Shown: one piece after another, positions 27,340 to 36,277 of the stretch
Layout: the number at the start of each line of letters is the position of its first letter
How positions within the stretch are numbered: the first letter of the stretch is position 1
NCBI GenBank assembly: GCA_002708985.1
Contig: PAPS01000004.1
Coordinates: 33,977 to 88,765, forward strand
Length of the DNA stretch: 54,789 nt
From: Saprospirales bacterium
Lineage (GTDB): Bacteria; Bacteroidota; Bacteroidia; Chitinophagales; UBA8649
Direction of reading: 5' to 3'
Notes under the pieces: model-generated
What the model was told of the DNA's origin: nothing
Database searches by the model: none
Seen by the model: the letters and a program-made list of their open reading frames with translations, nothing else
Translations under genes and position numbers: made by a program

Positions 27340-28323
27340 ATGCGTCGTTTCAACATTTATTTTATAGCGCTTATTGTCTATCTAGTTGCTTTTGCCACCT
27401 GGTGGACTATTCTGTTGAATCAACAGATTACAGAAGCTGCTAAGCTGAGAAATAGTGATATCCTAGAAAGTAAGGTGTGCGATGTTAAGGATAGTCCGGA
27501 ATGCGTGCGAGCTATCCAAAATAATGCTGATAATCTTCAAAGGGAACAAACCATGATTGCCACAGAGGGTTTTGTCTTTTTATCCCTCCTTATTGCTGGG
27601 CTTGTCATGGTGCGAAACACCTACATGAAAGAAAGAAAGCTCAATCTCCAACAAAAGAATTTTATACTGAGTGTTTCTCATGAACTAAAGACGCCTCTTG
27701 CTGCCATGCGCTTATCGACCGAAACCCTAAATAAGCGTGAATTAACCAAGGAACAAACTGAACGAGTTTTATCTGCCAATATGGAGGAGATCGATCGTTT
27801 AACAGGACTGTTGGATAAGGTTTTTGTAACCACAAAGCTGGATCAAGAGTCCTACACTCTTGATTTTGCATCAATAGATCTAAGTAATCTCATCAATAAT
27901 TTAGTTTCCCGATTCCAAGAGATTAAGCAGGTTAAATTATTGATGGATATCGAGGAAGATATTCGAGTGGTATCAGATCCTCAGGTATTGGAAATCGTGG
28001 TAATGAATCTCTTGGACAATGCTGTAAAGTATGGTATGGGCAAGGATGTAACTGTGCATCTTCACCAACTGGACAACAAAGTAATTCTTAAGGTTATTGA
28101 TGAAGGGTTAGGTATACCAGATGCTGAAAAAAAAGAAGTCTTTCAGCGCTTTTATCGTTTAGAAAATGAGGAGTATAAAGGCGTTGAAGGAACGGGTCTC
28201 GGTTTATTTATCGTGAAAGAGTTGTTGACAAAGATTGATTCAAACATAAGTATTGCGAACAATTCACCGTCTGGTAGTGTTGTAACTGTGGAGGTCAAGC
28301 ACTTAGAGGAGAGAGGCAAATAG
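27340..28323 (+). CDS. membrane sensor histidine kinase (partner of the next regulator)
   Basis: A 327-residue kinase with two membrane helices (about 5-25 and 75-92) around a short periplasmic loop of about 50 residues containing two cysteines (KVCDVKDSPEC), possibly a disulfide. His114 lies in LSVSHELKTPLAAMRL. The ATPase domain has MNLLDNAVKYG, DEGLGIPD, FQRFYRLENEEY and GTGLGLFIVKELL. It starts 18 nt after the large kinase and its stop lies 56 nt before the regulator's preferred ATG, so the three genes probably form one operon. Confidence 0.92.
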   Translation: MRRFNIYFIALIVYLVAFATWWTILLNQQITEAAKLRNSDILESKVCDVKDSPECVRAIQNNADNLQREQTMIATEGFVFLSLLIAGLVMVRNTYMKERKLNLQQKNFILSVSHELKTPLAAMRLSTETLNKRELTKEQTERVLSANMEEIDRLTGLLDKVFVTTKLDQESYTLDFASIDLSNLINNLVSRFQEIKQVKLLMDIEEDIRVVSDPQVLEIVVMNLLDNAVKYGMGKDVTVHLHQLDNKVILKVIDEGLGIPDAEKKEVFQRFYRLENEEYKGVEGTGLGLFIVKELLTKIDSNISIANNSPSGSVVTVEVKHLEERGK

Positions 28324-28379
28324 AATTGCGGCTCAAGCCTCAGATAGGTAAGACAAAATTAAGGTCAACAACGTACAAT

Positions 28380-29075
28380 ATGGATATTCGCATTCTTCTT
28401 GCTGAAGATGAAAAGAACTTAAGGGATACCATTACCCTCAATCTAGAACTTGAGGGTTATGAAGTTGTAAGTGTAGCAGATGGTAAGATGGCCCTTAAGA
28501 TGTTTGATGAGCAGCGATTTAACGTGGTGATATTGGACATTATGATGCCAGAGTTTAATGGTATTGAGGTATGTCGCAGAATTAGACTTACAAATAGCGA
28601 TACACCTATTCTGTTCCTTACTGCTAAGGGAACGACAGAGGATAAGCTTAATGGTTTTAAAGCCGGTGGGGATGATTACATTACCAAGCCATTTAACCTA
28701 GACGAGTTTCTTGCTCGAATCCGGGTGTTAATTAAGTTTAGCTTACGTCAACTTCACCAGGACTCTGGTTTAAGTAGTTACTCATTTGGTCCAAACCATG
28801 TGGACTTCAAAACATTCAAGGCTGTTGGGCACAGCGGCCAAGAAATAAAGTTGACGAAAAAAGAGGCCTTATTGCTCAAGCTTCTGCTCGACCGGAAAAA
28901 TCAGGTCGTCTCAAGACAGCAAATCCTGCAATATGTGTGGGGTTATGATGTGTATCCTTCAACTCGTACAATCGACAACTTTATTCTATCCTTTCGGAAA
29001 TATTTTGAGTCGGATCCCAAAAATCCTCAGTACATTCAAAGCATACGTGGAGTGGGTTACAAATTTGTGGAGTAG
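28380..29075 (+). CDS. OmpR/PhoB-family response regulator
   Basis: A 231-residue regulator: receiver with LLAEDEKNL, phospho-acceptor Asp53 in VILDIMMPEFNG, FLTAKG and DDYITKPFN. The winged-helix effector ends with PSTRTIDNFILSFRKYF and IQSIRGVGYKFVE. The ATG at 28380 gives a normal N-terminus; a TTG at 28326 would add 18 unlikely residues. It is most likely phosphorylated by the kinase immediately upstream and perhaps also receives input from the large kinase. Targets unknown. Confidence 0.92.
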   Translation: MDIRILLAEDEKNLRDTITLNLELEGYEVVSVADGKMALKMFDEQRFNVVILDIMMPEFNGIEVCRRIRLTNSDTPILFLTAKGTTEDKLNGFKAGGDDYITKPFNLDEFLARIRVLIKFSLRQLHQDSGLSSYSFGPNHVDFKTFKAVGHSGQEIKLTKKEALLLKLLLDRKNQVVSRQQILQYVWGYDVYPSTRTIDNFILSFRKYFESDPKNPQYIQSIRGVGYKFVE

Positions 29076-29273
29076 CTCAAGATACCGCATATTTTGTGTG
29101 AGGTAAGTTCTTCGCCCTCCGTTTTATTACATGACATAACAAAAGCCTTACCAAGATGTGAGGTGGGTTTCTTCTTTTGTCGAGGATGTCAAAAGTATAC
29201 TCGATCTTCCCCGTTGGGAAGCGGAATATAGTTGGTTATAATTAAAGTGGTCCACTATTAAGCCCCACTTAAT
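29076..29273. other. 198-nt convergent intergenic region
   Basis: Lies between the ends of two convergent genes, and no gene was recognised in it. It holds two imperfect copies of TGTGAGGT(A/G)(A/G)GTT, at 29097 and 29157, exactly 60 nt apart. A CTTCCC-CGTT-GGGAAG hairpin lies at 29206-29221. The stretch 29141-29179 begins with AAAAGCC and ends in a T-rich run, so it might terminate transcription, but the stem is imperfect. Confidence 0.5.
29206..29221. terminator. possible hairpin CTTCCC-CGTT-GGGAAG
   Basis: A perfect 6-bp stem with a 4-nt loop in the convergent gap after the response regulator and the TonB receptor gene. No clear T-run follows on either strand, so its role as a terminator is doubtful. 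Confidence 0.3.
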
Positions 29274-31214
29274 CTACCCCCATCGCACAGAAAATCCAAG
29301 TCGATACCAGCGCCCGGGTAGTGGCACAACACCTTGCTCTTGGTATTGAGTGTTTAGGATATTTTGAATATCAAAGAATACAGAGCTTCTAACCTTTGAC
29401 TCACTGTAAAACTTCTCGTAGGTAATGCGGCCGTCCCACAAAAGATAACCACCATCAGCAATAGTATTGCTACCATCGCTTGTACGAATCTGGTAACGAA
29501 GGTCATTGGTCAATGCAAAAGGACCTTGCTGCATGCGAACGTATCCCAGCGTTTGATGCCGGAAATGGTTTTGCGCATAGCGAGTTTCTTGGTTAGCAGG
29601 TAATCCTGTAGTCAAATCACTGTTTAACCATGTATAGCTTCCACCAAACTGCATAGGGCCATAAGTGTTACTGCGCCAGGTCAGTTGCAATCCTTTATGA
29701 CGAATTTCGCCAAAGTTGTTGGGCTGCCAATCGGTAGTGTCATTTGGGTTTAGCGTTCTAGTCCATTCAATTAAGTCATCGGTTACTCGATCAAAATAGG
29801 TTGCACTGATTATGTTTCCTGCAGGTCGAATTTCCAATTCAATCTCTCCACCAACAGCGACTTCAGGGGAAAGTGAAGGGTTTCCAGTGTTTCTTGGTCC
29901 ATCATAATACAAATCGGTGAAACTTGGGTTTCGGAAGCCCATACCATACATTCCGGAGATTTCAATCATCAGAGATGGACTAAAGACAAAACTCCCTCCT
30001 GGATATAGTCTTGTTCCGTAGGTCGTATTGTGATTGAGGTATAAGCCTGCATGGACCACTAATTGTTCTTGAAGGAAATCAAAACGTTGCATGGCGCGAA
30101 GACCTATATCTGCTCTTGTAGTATCAGCAAGTGGACTGCTAATAATGGTGTGTCGTGCTTCTGCCAAAAGACTTGATTCCCCAAGCTTAAAAAAATCATT
30201 ACCAAGAACTAGCTTAGGTTGAAAGGCATAATTAGCGCTTATATTGTTTTGATTCGTTCGATGGTTATTTTGAAAGATGCTAGGATCTTGACGTACAAAA
30301 GTGTAGATGTCTTTGTTAAGACGATGCATGACACGGAAATCAAATGAGTGCTGTTTGTTTTTAAAGACATAGCCTAAGCCTTGCATAGAGGTATTTACTT
30401 CTTCTTCGGCTTCACGGTCTGCAGGTGAAGCGTAGTAGTCCCTCGCACCAAAGTTGTTATAAAGCGAAGCAAGAATCCATTTCAGTGCATGTTTTTTATC
30501 AATGTTCCAGGTTCCATTATATATTGAATTGAGGTTGCGGTATCCCGAGTTATACCTAAATCCGTTACCCCATTCGCCACCTACGGCCCAGTACTGTACC
30601 GTCTTTTTGGTAATCCAGTCACCATCCACAGTGAGTCCCTGACCAAGGTAGGTTTTACCTGTTGAATCATCTTGTTGAAAGGAAGATCCGATATAGCCAT
30701 GGAGGCCAAGCGTTGATACCAAACTATCACTCCCTCCATTACTTCGACTTGCTCGGCTTTCGATCTCTAACATACCATTAGCCGCTCCTGCACCGTAAAC
30801 CCAGCTGTTAGGACCGCTATGCATAGAAACCATACGCACACCCATTGCATCAATCGGTAGGTTCATGGTATGGTGCCCAGTTTGTGCATCATTTAATATC
30901 CATCCATCTAGTCGTACTTGGGTCTGCTCGAAAGTTCCTCCCCGGTAACTGAGATCAGCCTGGCTACCTGCCACACCGCGACGACGCAGGTCAAGTCCGG
31001 GTATACGTTGTAGCATTCCATGGATATGAACTGCTGGAATCTGAGTAATGCTTCGATAGGGCAGGGTTTCAAATTCAACCGCTTCGATACGAACGCTTTT
31101 AATCAATACCGGATCTATAACTTCTTCATCATTGGTCATTGGTGTTTGTGCAAACGACGAAAGCGCGATATTTATGGCGACTGAAGCCATGAAGAGTTTG
31201 TGGATATATTTCAT
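29274..31214 (-). CDS. TonB-dependent outer-membrane receptor
   Basis: A 646-residue receptor: signal peptide (to about ALSSFAQ), then a plug domain beginning near VLIKSVRIEA, with IPGLDLRRRGVAGSQADLSY, FEQTQVRLDGW and VYGAGAANGMLEIESR, then a 22-strand-type barrel ending in the aromatic WYRLGFSVRWG. There is no N-terminal carboxypeptidase-regulatory domain and no SusD partner, so it resembles siderophore/cobalamin-type receptors more than SusC. No riboswitch is seen upstream. Its ATG touches the stop of the FadL-like gene (TAA-ATG), so the two barrels are made together. Ligand unknown. Confidence 0.88.
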   Translation of the reverse strand: MKYIHKLFMASVAINIALSSFAQTPMTNDEEVIDPVLIKSVRIEAVEFETLPYRSITQIPAVHIHGMLQRIPGLDLRRRGVAGSQADLSYRGGTFEQTQVRLDGWILNDAQTGHHTMNLPIDAMGVRMVSMHSGPNSWVYGAGAANGMLEIESRASRSNGGSDSLVSTLGLHGYIGSSFQQDDSTGKTYLGQGLTVDGDWITKKTVQYWAVGGEWGNGFRYNSGYRNLNSIYNGTWNIDKKHALKWILASLYNNFGARDYYASPADREAEEEVNTSMQGLGYVFKNKQHSFDFRVMHRLNKDIYTFVRQDPSIFQNNHRTNQNNISANYAFQPKLVLGNDFFKLGESSLLAEARHTIISSPLADTTRADIGLRAMQRFDFLQEQLVVHAGLYLNHNTTYGTRLYPGGSFVFSPSLMIEISGMYGMGFRNPSFTDLYYDGPRNTGNPSLSPEVAVGGEIELEIRPAGNIISATYFDRVTDDLIEWTRTLNPNDTTDWQPNNFGEIRHKGLQLTWRSNTYGPMQFGGSYTWLNSDLTTGLPANQETRYAQNHFRHQTLGYVRMQQGPFALTNDLRYQIRTSDGSNTIADGGYLLWDGRITYEKFYSESKVRSSVFFDIQNILNTQYQEQGVVPLPGRWYRLGFSVRWG

Positions 31215-32756
31215 TTACAGGGATTTATTAGTACTTGTTTTTCCAAAATGCATATCGACTCCAACACTAAAGATAAGGGAACGCTTACGGTAAGTGGCTT
31301 GATATTCTGGCACATAGCCTGAAGGCTCTATTGCAATTGCCTCACCATCGGCATACAAATGAGGTAGAGTATGTGTTTGTGGAATCGAATGGGTAAAAAG
31401 TGCTCCTATATTAAGACGTGTTTTGTCCGATACATTAAAGGCTGCTCCGCCTGCTATAGAGTGTGCCGAAAGCAAAAAGTCTCCATCACGATGATATGTG
31501 GGCTTGAAACCTGCAGAATTGTAGTAAGAGTATCCTCCGCTCACGGCCAATCGAGGTGTAATAGCATATTCTATGGCAAACTCATTTTCATTCTGATTGC
31601 TTTCAATTTCTTCTTCTCGTCCATTGAGATCGGCTTGCTTAAAAAACCGCTGCTTAAATGAATATGCGAGGGTTAATCGATCATTAGGTGTATAGCTTAA
31701 TCCAAGACCAAGATATGCGGGTAAATCACTTGAGATGACCTCTTTGTCAGTGTATACTCCTCCACCATCTTTGCCATCGATAACTTCAGTAACTAGGTCA
31801 AAATTTGTCTTATGTTCATATTTAGCCGCTAGGACAATGTCTTCGTGAGGTGTAAGTTGGATGGACACAATTGGTGTAAAGGCACCATCCTGTTGCTTCA
31901 CATCAATGTATCGATCAGCACCGAGTTCTGCATAAGCTAGTGCCGCGAGTCCGGCGACAGTGCTTCCTGTTGAATCTTCAACCCGATACAAATAGGTTTC
32001 AGGACTTTGCCACCCACCTAACTCAGGGTGATATACTTCAATATCGGTTACGTAGCCTTCTGCTTGAGTAATTTGCTGCGCATATCTTACTTGCGCACCA
32101 ACCGAGACCCAATCATTGATTTTGAAAGCAACTCCTAGAAGACCTCCTGGGCTAAATCCGACTCCTTGGCTCTCAAAGTTGTAGCGATAGTCCGTAAGTC
32201 CCGAATAATTGGCGTAGTTACCAAGTGCTGTTTCATCCGCATCGATGGTGTTCAAAAAGGAAGCTTGAAGGGCAGGAATGATATCTGCAACTCCTCGATC
32301 GGAAGCGGGTAAATCAGAGAATTTCGCACCTCCTGCTCCGGCAACCATCATAATGCCTGCATGGAAATTCCAGTCTCCTTTTTTGTAGGCAAGAAATGTA
32401 CTTGGGAAGATATATCCTGAAGCCTTTCCTGAATAGCTTTTAGGACGGTCAAAAAAGACATAGTCATTATCGATTTCAACCCACTGATTTAATATTTGAT
32501 TATTAAATGTGAAATGGAAGCCTTCGTCAAGATTTACCGTTCCTGCTGGATTAAAAAATACAGCATCAATTTCTTGGCTTGCCTGTCTTGCAGGCATTCT
32601 GACATAGGACGCCGATTGATTAGGAATCGTAAAGAGATTAACTTGGGCTTGTTGACTCGGCGTTGGAGCTTGAACTTCTTGTGCAGTCAATACGTTTGGT
32701 AGAAGGCAAAGCACACATAATGCTAAGACTTCAACGAAATTAAATTTCTCTAGCAT
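31215..32756 (-). CDS. OmpP1/FadL-family outer-membrane transport protein
   Basis: A 513-residue barrel with signal peptide (to about PNVLTAQ). Typical FadL-family features are an N-terminal hatch-like segment (RQASQEIDAVFFNPAGTVNL, the NPA motif), then INDWVSVGAQVRYA, LTPHEDIVLAAKYEHKT, PAYLGLGLSYTPNDRL and KTRLNIGALFTHSIPQ. Family members let hydrophobic compounds such as long-chain fatty acids or aromatic hydrocarbons cross the outer membrane. The TonB receptor gene starts directly at its stop codon. A TAAGTTTG -7-like element lies only 4 nt before the ATG. Confidence 0.88.
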   Translation of the reverse strand: MLEKFNFVEVLALCVLCLLPNVLTAQEVQAPTPSQQAQVNLFTIPNQSASYVRMPARQASQEIDAVFFNPAGTVNLDEGFHFTFNNQILNQWVEIDNDYVFFDRPKSYSGKASGYIFPSTFLAYKKGDWNFHAGIMMVAGAGGAKFSDLPASDRGVADIIPALQASFLNTIDADETALGNYANYSGLTDYRYNFESQGVGFSPGGLLGVAFKINDWVSVGAQVRYAQQITQAEGYVTDIEVYHPELGGWQSPETYLYRVEDSTGSTVAGLAALAYAELGADRYIDVKQQDGAFTPIVSIQLTPHEDIVLAAKYEHKTNFDLVTEVIDGKDGGGVYTDKEVISSDLPAYLGLGLSYTPNDRLTLAYSFKQRFFKQADLNGREEEIESNQNENEFAIEYAITPRLAVSGGYSYYNSAGFKPTYHRDGDFLLSAHSIAGGAAFNVSDKTRLNIGALFTHSIPQTHTLPHLYADGEAIAIEPSGYVPEYQATYRKRSLIFSVGVDMHFGKTSTNKSL

Positions 32757-32760
32757 ATCT

Positions 32761-32768
32761 CAAACTTA
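32761..32768 (-). promoter_or_regulatory. candidate -7 element TAAGTTTG for the FadL-like gene
   Basis: On the minus strand TAAGTTTG matches the Bacteroidota -7 consensus TAnnTTTG, with a TTG 17 nt upstream as a possible -33 element. It ends 4 nt before the ATG at 32756, so a transcript from it would be leaderless or nearly so. The prfC start lies on the other side of the 57-nt gap. Confidence 0.35.
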
Positions 32769-32813
32769 GATAAAAAAATACACCTCAATTAAAATCTCCG
32801 CATATTCGCATTC

Positions 32814-34409
32814 ATGAATGTTGATAACGAAATAGCTAGAAGGAAAACCTTTGCGGTTATTGCGCACCCCGATAGTGGGAAAACTACCCTGACTGAGAAA
32901 TTACTCTTATTTGGAGGGGCTATTCAAACGGCTGGTGCGGTCAAGTCCAATAAGGTTAAAAAGACGACGGCTTCTGACTTTATGGAAATAGAAAAGCAAC
33001 GGGGAATATCCGTTGCCACGTCTGTAATGTCTTTTGAATATAATAGTAGGCTGATCAATATTTTAGATACACCAGGCCACAAAGATTTTGCAGAGGATAC
33101 TTATCGAACGCTGACAGCAGTCGATAGTGTAATTCTCGTTATAGATTGTGTGAAGGGTGTTGAGGAACAAACTGAAAAATTAATGGAGGTCTGTCGTATG
33201 CGCGATACGCCCGTGCAAGTCTTCATCAATAAGATGGATCGAGATGGTCGAGACCCCTATGATTTGATCGAAGAGGTTGAAGAAAAGTTGGGTATTCAAG
33301 TATTCCCAGTGACTTGGCCTGTAGGCATTGGAAAAGAGTTCAAAGGGGTATGGCATTTGCAAGATCATCAAATGACGGCCTTTACAGCAGGTAGTGCTGG
33401 CGAAGAATTGAAGGTCTTCAGGGATAAAGAGTCTGAGGAGCTTACCAATTTTATTGGTAATACTTTCGCACAACAACTCGACGAAGATTTGGATTTTCTC
33501 AACGAGTTATATGACGAGTTTGATCAAGAGGCTTACCTCAATGGGCAGTTAGCTCCAGTATTTTTTGGCTCAGCGATTAATAATTTTGGTGTTCAGGAAT
33601 TGTTGGACTATTTCTTAAAAATCGCGCCTTCTCCGTTTGCCCGTCCAACCCAAGCACGAATGGTTGAGCCCCTTGAGAAGAAGTTTACCGGCTTCGTGTT
33701 TAAGATTCATGCCAATCTAGATCCAAAACATCGAGATCGAATCGCTTTTTTACGTATTTGCAGCGGAGTCTTTAAGCGAAACACATTTTACATGCATACC
33801 CGAATCAACAAGAAGTTGCGATTTAGCAATCCTACGTCTTTTATGGCTTCAAAGAAATCTATCGTTGATGTGGCCTTCCCGGGAGATGTTGTTGGACTTT
33901 ATGATGCAGGGAATTTTAAAATAGGAGATACACTTACCGAAGGGGAGGAGTTGTTTTTTAAAGGAATTCCAAGCTTCTCTCCGGAAATCTTTAAAGAGGT
34001 TGTCAATCGTGACCCTATGAAGTCCAAGCAGTTGGATAAAGGGATTCGTCAATTGTCGGATGAAGGGGTTGCTCAATTGTTTATTCACCCTGTGGGTCAA
34101 CGTAAGATTTTGGGAACTGTGGGCCCACTTCAATTTGAAGTAATTCAGCACCGTTTATTAGGGGAGTATGGGGCTAAGATGGACTTCCAACCTTTAAACT
34201 ATTACAAGGCGTGTTGGATTCGAAGTGATAAGCTAGAGGCCATGGCCGAGTTTAAAAAGCGCAAACATCAGCATGTGGTTAAGGATAAGGATGAAAACGA
34301 CGTTTTTTTGGCCGATTCAGCATGGATACTTAAGGTTTGTCGAGAGGATTTTCCTGATATTAGGTTTTACACGACCTCGGAATTCAAAGTAGACCTTATG
34401 GCCGGATAA
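32814..34409 (+). CDS. prfC: peptide chain release factor 3
   Basis: A 531-residue translational GTPase that recycles RF1/RF2 from the ribosome. G motifs: AHPDSGKTT (G1), [11 protein letters not shown] (G2 region), DTPGHKDF (G3), [17 protein letters not shown] (G4). Domain II and III segments [16 protein letters not shown] and [13 protein letters not shown] are diagnostic of RF3 as against EF-G. Length normal. Stands alone on the plus strand, 57 nt from the divergent FadL-like gene and 17 nt from the convergent acetyltransferase gene. Confidence 0.95.
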   Translation: MNVDNEIARRKTFAVIAHPDSGKTTLTEKLLLFGGAIQTAGAVKSNKVKKTTASDFMEIEKQRGISVATSVMSFEYNSRLINILDTPGHKDFAEDTYRTLTAVDSVILVIDCVKGVEEQTEKLMEVCRMRDTPVQVFINKMDRDGRDPYDLIEEVEEKLGIQVFPVTWPVGIGKEFKGVWHLQDHQMTAFTAGSAGEELKVFRDKESEELTNFIGNTFAQQLDEDLDFLNELYDEFDQEAYLNGQLAPVFFGSAINNFGVQELLDYFLKIAPSPFARPTQARMVEPLEKKFTGFVFKIHANLDPKHRDRIAFLRICSGVFKRNTFYMHTRINKKLRFSNPTSFMASKKSIVDVAFPGDVVGLYDAGNFKIGDTLTEGEELFFKGIPSFSPEIFKEVVNRDPMKSKQLDKGIRQLSDEGVAQLFIHPVGQRKILGTVGPLQFEVIQHRLLGEYGAKMDFQPLNYYKACWIRSDKLEAMAEFKKRKHQHVVKDKDENDVFLADSAWILKVCREDFPDIRFYTTSEFKVDLMAG

Positions 34410-34426
34410 GTTTGGATCAGGTACAG

Positions 34427-34873
34427 CTATCTATACATTTGAATATGAGGAATCCCATCCTCTAGGTATTCGTCTCCTTTGGAATGAAAGCCAAAGCCCT
34501 TGTAAAAACCAAGAAGATAGGACTGAGCCGATATTCTACATTGACCGCTGCCATGAAGAGATTCCATTAGATTTAACGAACGCGCCATAAGTTCTTGGCC
34601 AAGCCCTTGGCTACGGTAGTCCATATGAGTCACAATACGGGATAAGCTTGCTTCCTCATAACTCATATTTGGAGGTAGGATTCGAGCATAAGCCACAATA
34701 TTACATAGTTTATCCTCTGCCCAGATGTGCCAAGCCCCTTCATCTTTTCCATCATTATCAAGATAGACACAATCTTGCTCAACAATAAACACTTCTTGGC
34801 GAAGGGTCATGATGTTGTAGAGTTCAAGGGTGCTTAGCTTTTCAAAGGGTTTATCAATCCAAGTAAGTGCCAT
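34427..34873 (-). CDS. ElaA-like GNAT acetyltransferase
   Basis: A 148-residue GNAT-fold protein. The start LYNIMTLRQEVFIVEQDC is characteristic of ElaA-type proteins. The acetyl-CoA site is RIVTHMDYRSQGLGQELM (R/Q-x-x-G-x-G/A type), followed by FYKGFGFHSKGDEYLEDGI. The substrate of this family is unknown. Start ATG at 34873, 53 nt from the PAP2 gene stop. Confidence 0.88.
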   Translation of the reverse strand: MALTWIDKPFEKLSTLELYNIMTLRQEVFIVEQDCVYLDNDGKDEGAWHIWAEDKLCNIVAYARILPPNMSYEEASLSRIVTHMDYRSQGLGQELMARSLNLMESLHGSGQCRISAQSYLLGFYKGFGFHSKGDEYLEDGIPHIQMYR

Positions 34874-34926
34874 GGTTCTATTCGATGTGCTCAGAAAGTT
34901 AAGGTGGTTTTGTCAAACATTGTTTG

Positions 34927-35475
34927 TTACGTCTGGAGTGAAAATCGTTCAACAAAATGGAGGAAGACTCTTGTAAACATATATCCGATGAGGCTTCCGA
35001 GGATGAGTCCAGCTACGATGTCTTTGGGATAATGAACGCCGACAACCATCTGTGCCCAAATAATAATAAAGACCCAGATCAAAAAAAATAGGGCCTGTGT
35101 TTTGGAAAAATAGCCACTTCCTATCCAAAAGACAGCAAGTGCCATGTGATTGGTGGCATGGGATGATGGAAAACTGTAGGATTTCGGACAATGATCAATG
35201 AGGAGCTTGAATCCAAGAAGAGGCTCCTGGCAAGGTCTTAAGTGTGCGAAATACGGCTTAAGGATATGAGAGGATACAATATCGCCAAGTCCTGCAGAAA
35301 GTGCCGAAAAGACAAGAAAGGCTATGGCGACGTTCTTTTCGTGTCGCATAAATAGATAGATTCCTATTAGAATGTATAAGGGAATCCATGTCATTTTGTT
35401 GCGCAGGACAATTGCCAATGCATCAAATGATGCTGGAGTAAATGATTGTATCTGATGAAGCCATTCTGCTCCCAT
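34927..35475 (-). CDS. PAP2-family membrane phosphatase
   Basis: A 182-residue integral membrane phosphatase with about five helices. Motif 1 is KPYFAHLRP (K-x6-RP), motif 2 SFPSSHATNH (PSSH) and motif 3 AQMVVGVHYPKD. Motif 3 keeps the catalytic His and Asp, but the usual S-R at its start reads A-Q. Family members dephosphorylate phosphatidic acid, phosphatidylglycerophosphate or undecaprenyl pyrophosphate; which one cannot be told here. It lies 6 nt downstream of the methyltransferase gene. Confidence 0.87.
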   Translation of the reverse strand: MGAEWLHQIQSFTPASFDALAIVLRNKMTWIPLYILIGIYLFMRHEKNVAIAFLVFSALSAGLGDIVSSHILKPYFAHLRPCQEPLLGFKLLIDHCPKSYSFPSSHATNHMALAVFWIGSGYFSKTQALFFLIWVFIIIWAQMVVGVHYPKDIVAGLILGSLIGYMFTRVFLHFVERFSLQT

Positions 35476-35481
35476 TGGAAG

Positions 35482-36213
35482 TTATTTTTTTTGAGCAATC
35501 ATTATTAGTCGAGGGGAACGTTGCTTATCAAAATAGTTGAGCGAGTAGTCTCCAAAAACCTCCTTGCAAAGGATATTATTATCCTTAAAACATTTCATAA
35601 AATCCTCTCTGACTAAGCCGAAGACTCTTTCTACGTGTTCTTGCCATTCATCATTTCGCTTAAAACGTATTCGCTTTATAAGGACTCGGTCTTTCACTGA
35701 CCGTTCGATGTGATATCGGACTCCATTTTTCTCAACAATTTCTTCGGCTTTCATTTTAGCAACGGCAGGAAAGACATTAATAAAGTCAATAATCAGTAGG
35801 CCATTCGTCTTTAAGCAAGCTACAGCATTTTTTAAGGGAAGCATATTCTCTTCCATGCTGTCAAAGTAGCCCAAACTGGTAAACAGACTTGCAATTAAGT
35901 CAAAGTTGCCGAAAGGAAAAGGTTCTCGCATATCATGAACATGGAATGCTAGACTATTTGCATTTTTATTCTGGGCTTGTTCAATACTGTTTTTGGATAA
36001 ATCAAAACCCACCGTAGTATGCCCAAGGTTTGCAAAGGTTTGTGCGTGTCTTCCTTTGCCACATGCCATATCGAGCACTCGCATGTTAGGCCGACTTATG
36101 AAATCATGAAGGTTTTGAATAAATGATTCAGCTTCTTTTTGATTTCGGTGACTGTAGAGTGTGTGATAGTCTTCGGAATCAAACCATTCTTTAAACCAAG
36201 AATTTATTGGCAT
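35482..36213 (-). CDS. class I SAM-dependent methyltransferase
   Basis: A methyltransferase of 243 residues from the ATG at 36213 (MPINSWFKEWFDSEDYHTLY). The SAM-binding loop is VLDMACGKGRHAQTFANLG, followed by the acidic strand end VGFDLSKNSIEQA, a VHDMREPFP motif II region and a SLFTSLGYFDS catalytic-region segment. The substrate is not evident; the W-F-K-E-W-F-D start is common in uncharacterised Bacteroidota methyltransferases. An upstream in-frame TTG at 36258 would cover the inverted repeat in the divergent gap and is unlikely. Confidence 0.85.
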   Translation of the reverse strand: MPINSWFKEWFDSEDYHTLYSHRNQKEAESFIQNLHDFISRPNMRVLDMACGKGRHAQTFANLGHTTVGFDLSKNSIEQAQNKNANSLAFHVHDMREPFPFGNFDLIASLFTSLGYFDSMEENMLPLKNAVACLKTNGLLIIDFINVFPAVAKMKAEEIVEKNGVRYHIERSVKDRVLIKRIRFKRNDEWQEHVERVFGLVREDFMKCFKDNNILCKEVFGDYSLNYFDKQRSPRLIMIAQKK

Positions 36214-36240
36214 GGCGGGATTTAGCGTGTTTAATTGATG

Positions 36241-36256
36241 GAAGATACATATCTTC
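36241..36256. promoter_or_regulatory. perfect inverted repeat GAAGATA-CA-TATCTTC
   Basis: Two 7-bp arms with a 2-nt spacer, in the 64-nt gap between the divergent methyltransferase and glmM genes. The symmetry and position suit a dimeric repressor site, but no binding protein is known. Confidence 0.4.
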
Positions 36257-36277
36257 AATTACTGAACAACCTTGTTT

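Noticed and set aside
29141-29179. Bidirectional terminator between AAAAGCC and a T-rich run
   Set aside because: The stem needs a mismatch and several G-T pairs; not convincing enough to annotate as a terminator.
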